The position numbers and the translations under genes are program-made. From NCBI RefSeq assembly GCF_030867145.1, contig NC_134422.1:5397531-5461530 (forward strand): a stretch of DNA of 64,000 bases. The letters are read 5' to 3'. Below the pieces are notes generated by a model. That model was not told the DNA's origin and searched no databases. It saw only the letters and a program-made list of their open reading frames with translations. This DNA is from Opisthocomus hoazin. Its lineage: Eukaryota > Chordata > Aves > Opisthocomiformes > Opisthocomidae. The first letter of the stretch is position 1. Each line of letters opens with the position of its first letter. Below, one piece after another: positions 57,101-64,000 of the stretch.

Positions 57101-57969
57101 TTTCCTTTCCCACCTTCAGCTCCCTGGTTTTCACTTCTCTTTTTGCTTTTTCACCCCTGCTCCAGTTGTTCAGGCAAGTGCTGGACACGTCAAAGCACAG
57201 ACTCTCCACGAAGACAAAGTATAGTATTTATAATAAAAAAAGCTTTTTTTCCCCCCTATATATTATAAAGTTTCCCATTTGCTATGATGACAATACCACT
57301 TTCCTGCAGTGCTGGAATGTGTCCCTCTTTTGTCGTCCTGTCATCAGCTCCATTCAGCAGAGCTCACTGCAATCCACCCTCAGCTCCTTGCTGAGATGCT
57401 CCTGAGAAGACAGGAATGCTTCTTTCTAAATAAAATGTACTTGTCAGGCACAGACCTGGTTTAGGAGAAGCCAAAAACCTGCCAGCGCTGACAGCAGCAC
57501 CACCTGCACCCAATGCTATTTCAAGGGGAACTGCCCATTGAAAGACCTGCAGAGTGAATCACACACAGTTTAAAATACTAATTAGAAAATCACAGGGCCT
57601 GAAAATGAATCTTGTTCACCAGCAAGCAGCAGTAACTAAATAAGTTTGTGTGCCTTGTGTATGAACACACATAGCGATTGGATGGGGATGGTTAAACTGT
57701 GCAGGTCCTCCAGATGAGCCAAAGCAGAGCCACCACTTGCAGCACACATTATCACAGCTGGAAGTTTCTCTTTGCCTGTTTTACTGCTCAGACCTTTAAA
57801 GGAGATATAAATAGTACTAGGGAAACACCGAACATGTTTTACTCCTGGGCTGTAGTGATTTTAACACACTATTTTTCTATTCAAGCATTTTCAAGGCAGA
57901 TCCCAAACTAAAACGAAGTGCTCATCTGAAGCAAAGGTTAGCATCTCACATACCCTGCTGTGTACTCAC
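51176..57969 (-). other. KYNU intron 3 (6,794 bp)
   Basis: The donor is AC|GTGAGT after 57970. A G/T-rich stretch lies at about 56206-56273 and a pyrimidine-rich stretch at about 56990-57180. The latter explains the 144-codon plus-strand frame at 56971-57405, which is low in complexity. No transposable element was recognised. Confidence 0.8.
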
Positions 57970-58090
57970 GTTCGAGCCCACTTGTCCAGTTCTTCATCCA
58001 AGTAAGTTTTAACCTTTCTCGGCTGGAGCCCGAGAGAATTCCCAGCAAAGTATATGCAGCTCTCCTCTCCATTCACCAGGCTCAGGTCAG
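57970..58090 (-). CDS. KYNU: KYNU coding exon 3, human residues 57(part)-97(part); first coding exon in window
   Basis: This 121-bp exon is two bases of a split codon, 39 codons, and two bases of a Thr codon. It reads [20 protein letters not shown] and then [19 protein letters not shown]. Human has [20 protein letters not shown] then LQPKMVKTYLEEELDKWAK. [12 protein letters not shown] is the family signature at the start of the large PLP domain. The acceptor is ctccgcag before 58090 and the donor is AC|GTGAGT after 57970. The leading partial codon (xCT) needs one base from exon 2, outside the window. A Met further upstream in the same frame lies in the intron and is not the start. Confidence 0.97.
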
Positions 58091-59908
58091 CTGCGGAGGG
58101 AAACCACAGAAACGCCACTCGTGTGGGAGTGAGCACAGAAGGGACAGCACGCACCCACACACACGTCTGCCACCATCCAGAGCTCTGCCAGTTCTAGAGC
58201 TCTCTCGGACACTGTGGTCTACCCAAGCGAGTGGAGGTGCCACATTCTGATCTTCCTCCCAGGGCACCATGAAGGTAGGTAGCCCTGCAAAGGGGTCTAA
58301 GGAGGAGGACAGCCAGGCAATTTGCAAGCAGTTATCCCCCTCATCCTCCTGTAATATTTGGTGAAGTCCATCTATACCTGTTCTGGAGCTAACACGAGTT
58401 CAGGCAGTGTAAAATCCCCAGGCCTCTGGGGCTGTGTGGGAAGTAGTCACTGGCACTGATTTAGATAGATCTCCTGACCAGGCTATCCACTTTTCCTTCA
58501 TCATCAATATATTCCCACTCCAAGTTGTGAAACTACTTGAATCGTGCGTTTAATAAAAGTTAAGACTAGGTAAATCTGTGTCTTTCATGTAAGTTCTCCC
58601 TGTACGATCAAATTGCTATTTAGAAAAATGTAGTCACTGCACAGAATATTTTAAGGCAGTCTCAAAAGTTCTTGTCTCGTCAGCATATGTTGTGGGCTGC
58701 ACTTCATGTCATCATCATCTGAGGAGAAGGAAATCTACGTTGACAAATCCTTTCAATGATTAGGAGAAAAGCAAGGCGGTAGAAATTTATAAATAATAGC
58801 TCTAGTGAGGTTCTGAACAATCTAATTACCCTGTGTCATCATCTATCAATTCAAACATTGCCTTTTTCTATTATTTCTGATGTTAGAGATTCTTGGAGGG
58901 ACAAAGGATGGTGACCTTCCAGAAGTAGTAATTTGCATTCATCTATACATATACTTACAATACCCCAACAGCTAACATCACATGTATTTTTGGTAATATA
59001 GTCGATATAACTCAGAAAAAAGATTAAATCAACAAATATGTTAAGACATGTGCTAGAAACAAATGATAAGATTGCATTTCTGACTGTGCAAATTTTATGT
59101 AGGGGCTCTAGAAAAATAGATTAGATGCCTGGGAAAGGTCTTTTACTATCTTTTGCACCAACAATTACCAACTGCATTGAACTTCACCAGAAACACATTT
59201 TTCAGAAGTATAGACAGCTTGGGTAATTTCTTAATTAAAGCTTTAGAAGCTTTTAAAAAGCATAAGTCAGAGAGCAATCTCAGCCTAATCTGTTTTACAG
59301 ATACTATGTCTGTTTTTCATCTCTATTCTAATATGAATGAAAACAGAGAAGCATAAATATTATCCATCTTCCTAAACTGGTTCTATTATTCTTTTTCCTA
59401 CCAAGAAACACAATACTACTATCTTGTTGGAAATAAACAGAAGACTCTGTCCTCAAGAATTCAAAGCTCTAAATATCACTAGTACTTATTATATTCCAAT
59501 CAAGTATTAAAAGAAGTAGGAATTAGAAGCAAGTCAGTTTTTCTCACACCTCAATTCTTTCTAAATAAAGAAGCCTCTCTCTGTTGGAGAAAGATGGCAT
59601 TACCACTTTGACAAAATGTATATTTATACTATTACACCCTTTATTTTGGAACCCCCTTTTTTTTTTTGGCACTTTATCAACTCTGATTGGGCTGTACTCT
59701 TTTCCTTTGCACAAAAAAGCATTTACTTCCTCTCTCTGACATCATTAAGAGACTCCTTTTGGACCCGTTTCCTCCCAAACTAGGCTTGCTTTCTGCAGCA
59801 TCTTTGTCGTTTCACAACTTCTCCTGACCAGCACACCATTGTGCTCCAACATTTGCCCAGTCACTGTGATACTCTTTACAGTAACACGTTCATTTTATCA
59901 AGCCTAGC

Positions 59909-59946
59909 ACTTGTCTTTCCCTTAATTACTTGTCTTTCCCTTAATT
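59909..59946. repeat. 19-bp tandem duplication
   Basis: ACTTGTCTTTCCCTTAATT occurs at 59909-59927 and 59928-59946 without mismatch, followed by a partial third copy (ACT). Confidence 0.92.
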
Positions 59947-60128
59947 ACTCTGCTCTCATTTCTGACAGTATTGGCCCTTTTTTATTTCTGGAGGAGCTGT
60001 GGCTGACATGCAACACATATTTCAATATTTAAATAGAAAATAAGTACAGTTGATGAAATAAAGGCTGGTGTAAAGCAAACAGGAGATAATTATTGAAATG
60101 TGTCCTTATAGTAGCCTGAATAAAAGCT

Positions 60129-60484
60129 CCAGGGTGACCTTATAGCAGCCTTCCAGTACCTGCAGGGGGCCTACAGACAGGGTGGAGAGGGACTTTTCAC
60201 AAGGGTGTGTAGAGATAGGACAAAGGGCAAGGGCTGTAAACTGAAAGAGTGCAGATTTAGATTAGATATTAGGAAGAAATTCTTCACCATCAGAGTGGTG
60301 AAACACTGGGAAAGGTTGCCCAGAGAAGCTGTGGCTCCCCCCTCCCTGGCAGTGTTCAAGGCCAGGTTGGATGGAGCTCTGAGTAACCGGGTCTAATGGA
60401 AGATGTCCCTGTTCACGGCAGAGGGGTTGGAACCAGATGATCTTTAAGGTCCCTGCCAACCCAAACCATTCTATGATTCTATGA
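60129..60484 (+). mobile_element. CR1 LINE, 5'-truncated 3' end (copy 3)
   Basis: This copy is the same length class and subfamily as copy 1. It starts with the AGGGTGACCTTATAGCAGCC segment and ends ATTCTATGATTCTATGA. The plus-strand frame from about 60205 keeps RKKFFTIRVVKHWERLPREA, the CR1 ORF2 C-terminus. It lies in KYNU intron 2, antisense to the gene. Its tail abuts the tail of copy 4 with only about 8 bp between. Confidence 0.95.
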
Positions 60485-60491
60485 TAATAAT

Positions 60492-60776
60492 TTAGAATCA
60501 TAGAAAGTTTTTGGTAGGAAGGGACCCCTAGAGGTCATCTAGTCCAACCCCCCCGCAGCGAGCAGGGACACCACTAACTAGATCAGGTTGCTTAGAGCCC
60601 TGTCCAACCTGGTCTGGAATGTTTCCAGGGATGGGGCCTCCACTATCTCTCTGGGCAACCCGTTCCAGTGTTTCACAGCCCTCATAGTAAAGAATTTCTT
60701 CCTTATATCCAGCCTAAACCTACCCTGTTTTAGTTTAAAACCATTACCCCTCGTCCTGTCACTGCTGTCTCTACTA
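60492..60776 (-). mobile_element. CR1 LINE, 5'-truncated 3' end (copy 4, opposite strand, different subfamily)
   Basis: Read on the minus strand, this copy ends GTTGGACTAGATGACCTCTA, then GGTCCCTTCCTACC, then TTCTATGATTCTA at 60492. That is the CR1 tail with a shorter octamer array. Its body, including GGGCAACCCGTTCCAGTGTT on the plus strand, is the usual CR1 3' region, but it differs clearly from copies 1-3, so it is probably an older or separate subfamily. The plus-strand frame at 60588-60797 is antisense to it and not a gene. Confidence 0.9.
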
Positions 60777-61820
60777 AAAAAAATTAAGACTAATTAGATA
60801 CATTATAAGTTGTTCTCACACCTACTCAGATTCATGCAAACTAGTCAGACCTAATAAAGCACATTATTTTGCATACTAAATATACCCATTCGTCTACCTT
60901 AAAGATGTATTTTAATATCTATTAAACATCAAAGAAAAAGCAAATTTATTTTCAAAAATATTCAGTCCAAACAAAAGGGAAAAAGACTATGTCTTTATTA
61001 ACCAGAAAAGAAGGACTAAATCTGTTTATACATTATCCGAGTCCTGTCCCCTGTTGAAGGATAAAAGATCACCGCTTTCACATATTCCTATACCCCCTTT
61101 CACAAGCCCTCCAAACAAAGAGCCAGATTTATAAGATTAAGCATTACCTTTAACCATCTCTTCAGGGAAATATAGCTCAAGTCTTTCACTCTGGGACATC
61201 CTTTTATTCCCAAGAAACCCAAATGATGTTCTGTTCCTTTACAAGATGACAAAACACAAGCCATAGCCTTAATCAGATTGGTGATTTGGCACCTGACTGC
61301 CAGCTGCAATCCAGTCATTCCTACTTCCCCCCAGTACAAGAAAAAGTATTAAAGAGACTGTGTTGTCAGCTCAGAGAAGAGCTAGGAGATCCAAACATTT
61401 CTCTAAATCTTCTGCTGTCATCTTTTCCTATTTGCTCACCTGAGCCTCATCCCTTGTGCTTGCACATAAAAACTCGAAGGTTTGCCAGGGTGTAAGTCTG
61501 GTAGTCATTTCCAGTTGATCGATATAACAAATAAACAGCTGTGACAGGTTCTAAGTTGATAACTAAATTAAATTATTATAATGACTTTCTAAATATTTTT
61601 ATGTACGCAATCTTACAATCATCTCCTATGGATGTTCTCATCCACTTCTTGTAAGGCTTCATTTTAAAACCTCATTGTACTGTTTTATGTAAATATATAA
61701 AGAATATTTGATAGCTAATATGTGTAATGACATTTATCTTCAGAAGCATGTTATCTAGGACCCTCTCCTGTGCTCAGATAAATGTCATGGGAGATCTGTC
61801 GTTATCATATAGGCACAAAA

Positions 61821-61842
61821 TGTAAATATATATATATTTACA
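61821..61842. repeat. 22-bp perfect AT-rich palindrome
   Basis: TGTAAATATATATATATTTACA equals its own reverse complement. The core is an alternating AT run, so this may simply be a microsatellite with matching flanks. Confidence 0.9.
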
Positions 61843-64000
61843 CCCCTGCTGTTTTTTAGCAGGGAAGCTGTTCCTGATGACAGCCAAAGCATGGAAAAGA
61901 GACAGGGAAGAAAGAGGAGGAAAATCTCCTTAATATGGGAACAGAAGAATGATGGGTTCTCTGTGCTATTCAACTGGTACTAATATGTAGGTTGATTATC
62001 TTCACTAAAAATATATATATACACTTAGTCTCAGGACTAAATACTGTAGTAACTAGGGGGAAAAAAAAACATATCAGCAGTCTTTGGGGCTAATTATGGT
62101 AATTGATAAACAAACAGTTGGAGGGGAAGCAATGTTAACTGTCACAGGGGTATCAAAATCTCTACTTACTTCTCAGAAGATTCTTTCATTGGAAGCTGCT
62201 GAGACACTACCCTGAAAAGTGAGCTTTGCTGTTCTCGAGAGGCATTTCATGTGCTGCAGTGGAAGACGTGGCTGTGGTTCAGGTGCCCTAGCTGAGCTGG
62301 ATTTCAATGGCACAGCCTGATTAATGGCACCAGCGCAATGGCTGTGTCAGCTGCCTTCCAGCATCTTTCCAGTATTGGAGGGACATTTTGCAGCAGCAAG
62401 GCAGCAGCTGAAGTGGTTTTAAGTACAGAATAGTCATACCCAAACAAACAGATGGGGTTTAGGAAACTCTCTTAAGCAACCGGGGCTGGGGGGGGAGGGG
62501 AATGACTCGTTGGCAGACAGGCTGAGAACACCTCCTCTGTGCAGAGGAAGCACCTAGTTTAAATATTTGTGAAGTGTCCATTTCTGCTCTGAATAATATA
62601 AACAGCAAAACTCAAGGATTTAAATGCAAGGAAAGATAAGCCAATACCACCCAGTACATAAAGAACTAGGATTTATCATCCTCGTGTCCTAAGGGCGGGA
62701 GCAGACTGCATTCCCAACATTCATCGTCTCTAGGCAGAAAGATATTGAAGACAAACATCGTTTCAAAAGATGTCCAGGAATTCAGACAGTTAATGCCATT
62801 TTCTGGACATAATTTGATGAATGTACCTGTAATTTCTCATGTACCACCAGTACTGTCCTCCTCAGAAAATCAAAAACCCTGGAGAAAATCATATCTGCAT
62901 TTATTATAATATGAAAATGTTTTGCAAGATAATTCTATATCTTTTCCTATAATTTATAATCGGTGCTTTCTTCCAAGGTGGATAAGGAGTAGAATGACTA
63001 ATCCTATAGATGTTCACCATCTAAAGGAAATAACATGCCATTTCTTCAGCTTCCAGTGTGCCATGAGCAGGGCCTGCAGAGCAGGCACAGCTTTGCTCCC
63101 CATATATGTGATACGTGAGCTGAAAACAGAAGCAGATAGGACTTGGGAAGCAGGAGAAGAGCCATGGACTGTGCTGACTGCATAGGTGGGTCCTCCCAAA
63201 AGGTTTCCCTGAATGATTATGGTCAGACACAGCAGCAGCAGGTACAAAAGCCATAGAAATATTTTGTACTATTTCTGAGCTAGGAGCCTTAACGCGAAGC
63301 AAAATCCTTCCCTCTCAGCTTGCCAGCCCTCCCATCCCCCTGCCTGCACACCAGGTCTTCTCTTAATAAATCAAAGGTACCCCTGCTCCCATACCCAGGC
63401 ATGCCACAGGCTCCTCGAAACAACCTACAGACCAGGAATGAGTCAGAAAAATTTTGACAACCATTTTGCATGGTTACCTTGAAGCAGTTATCTATTTGTA
63501 GGCAATTCATGAGGAAAGTAGGAAAGATCCTCCAGTAAAAGGTTTTATTATGAATTATTTGCTCAGATGAATTATTTGTTCTAAGGCACAGTCTTCATTT
63601 GGCCTCAGGAAGAAAATTTTCTCTACTACTAGCAATAAGTCATAAATGGCAACATAATATGTGTACCATCTCTTTCATTAACTAAAACAATTGTAACTAG
63701 ATGTAACCAAACCATATTATACCAAGGAAGCAACTACTCCGAACTATTGTAAGTGACATTGCCCTTTCAAACCATTAGATAGAAATGCTTCTGCCTATAA
63801 TTTTCAATCAGTCACTGTATTGTTCAAAGCAGCTGACTGACAGCATAAGCACCATGTAAGTACTGTATCCTTGCATTTTATTCAGGATGGCAACGAGAGC
63901 ATAAAGCTTTGGTGCTAGAATAAGTTGATGGATTGATTTAGCAACATCAGGGACATGCTGTGCTCAGATATCACTGCAATTGCTCAATTATCTCATAAGT

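Larger units (their letters stand above)
58091..64000 (-). other. KYNU intron 2, at least 5,910 bp (continues past the window)
   Basis: The acceptor for exon 3 is at 58092-58091. I looked for the exon encoding the conserved N-terminal part on the minus strand and found no convincing match, so that exon lies to the right of 64000. The stretch holds two CR1 copies tail to tail (60129-60776), a 19-bp tandem duplication (59909-59946), and a 22-bp AT palindrome (61821-61842). The remaining open frames are short and featureless. Confidence 0.75.

Noticed and set aside
56971..57405. 144-codon plus-strand frame in intron 3
   Set aside because: It arises from a pyrimidine-rich stretch, giving Phe/Ser/Leu-rich low-complexity protein. 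No family resemblance was seen.
60588..60797. 69-codon plus-strand frame
   Set aside because: It is antisense to the minus-strand CR1 copy and has no independent support.

Overview
The window is vertebrate nuclear DNA, almost certainly from a bird. It is AT-rich and mostly non-coding. It carries four 5'-truncated CR1 LINE copies, three of which end in the ATTCTATG octamer repeat typical of avian CR1. Interspersed repeats are otherwise sparse, which also fits a bird. No bacterial, plasmid or phage features are present.

The one gene I can identify firmly is kynureninase (KYNU), on the minus strand. Twelve coding exons run from 58090 down to the stop codon at 8942..8940. They match human KYNU exons 3 to 14 one for one, with matching phases at every junction. 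Joined, they give 1,256 bp of coding sequence: two bases of a split codon, 417 amino acids and a stop. The protein aligns without gaps to human residues 58 to about 459 and then has a longer C-terminus. The exons with the start codon (about the first 57 residues) and the promoter lie beyond the right edge. Every pyridoxal-phosphate contact known in human kynureninase is kept, including the Schiff-base lysine, so the gene looks intact. The enzyme cleaves 3-hydroxykynurenine or kynurenine to 3-hydroxyanthranilate or anthranilate plus alanine, on the route from tryptophan to NAD.

Layout from left to right. 1-8594 is the region downstream of KYNU, with no recognised gene; some splice-flanked open segments at about 1034-2870 are flagged as unproven. 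8595-8939 is the likely 3' UTR. 8940-58090 is KYNU exons 14 to 3 with their introns. Intron 10 (about 18 kb) is the largest and holds two CR1 copies. 58091-64000 is part of intron 2 and holds a tail-to-tail pair of CR1 copies.

The introns also hold hairpins, short tandem duplications, homopolymer runs, a CpG-rich patch with a 14-bp E-box palindrome (intron 11), and an antisense 139-codon ORF in intron 8 with a good splice acceptor, a good start context and a downstream AATAAA. I found no tRNA, rRNA, CRISPR, retroviral gene or operon-like system. Most short open frames in the window look like chance. Exon boundaries were set by hand from GT/AG sites and from my memory of the human protein, so a bird transcript alignment should confirm them.
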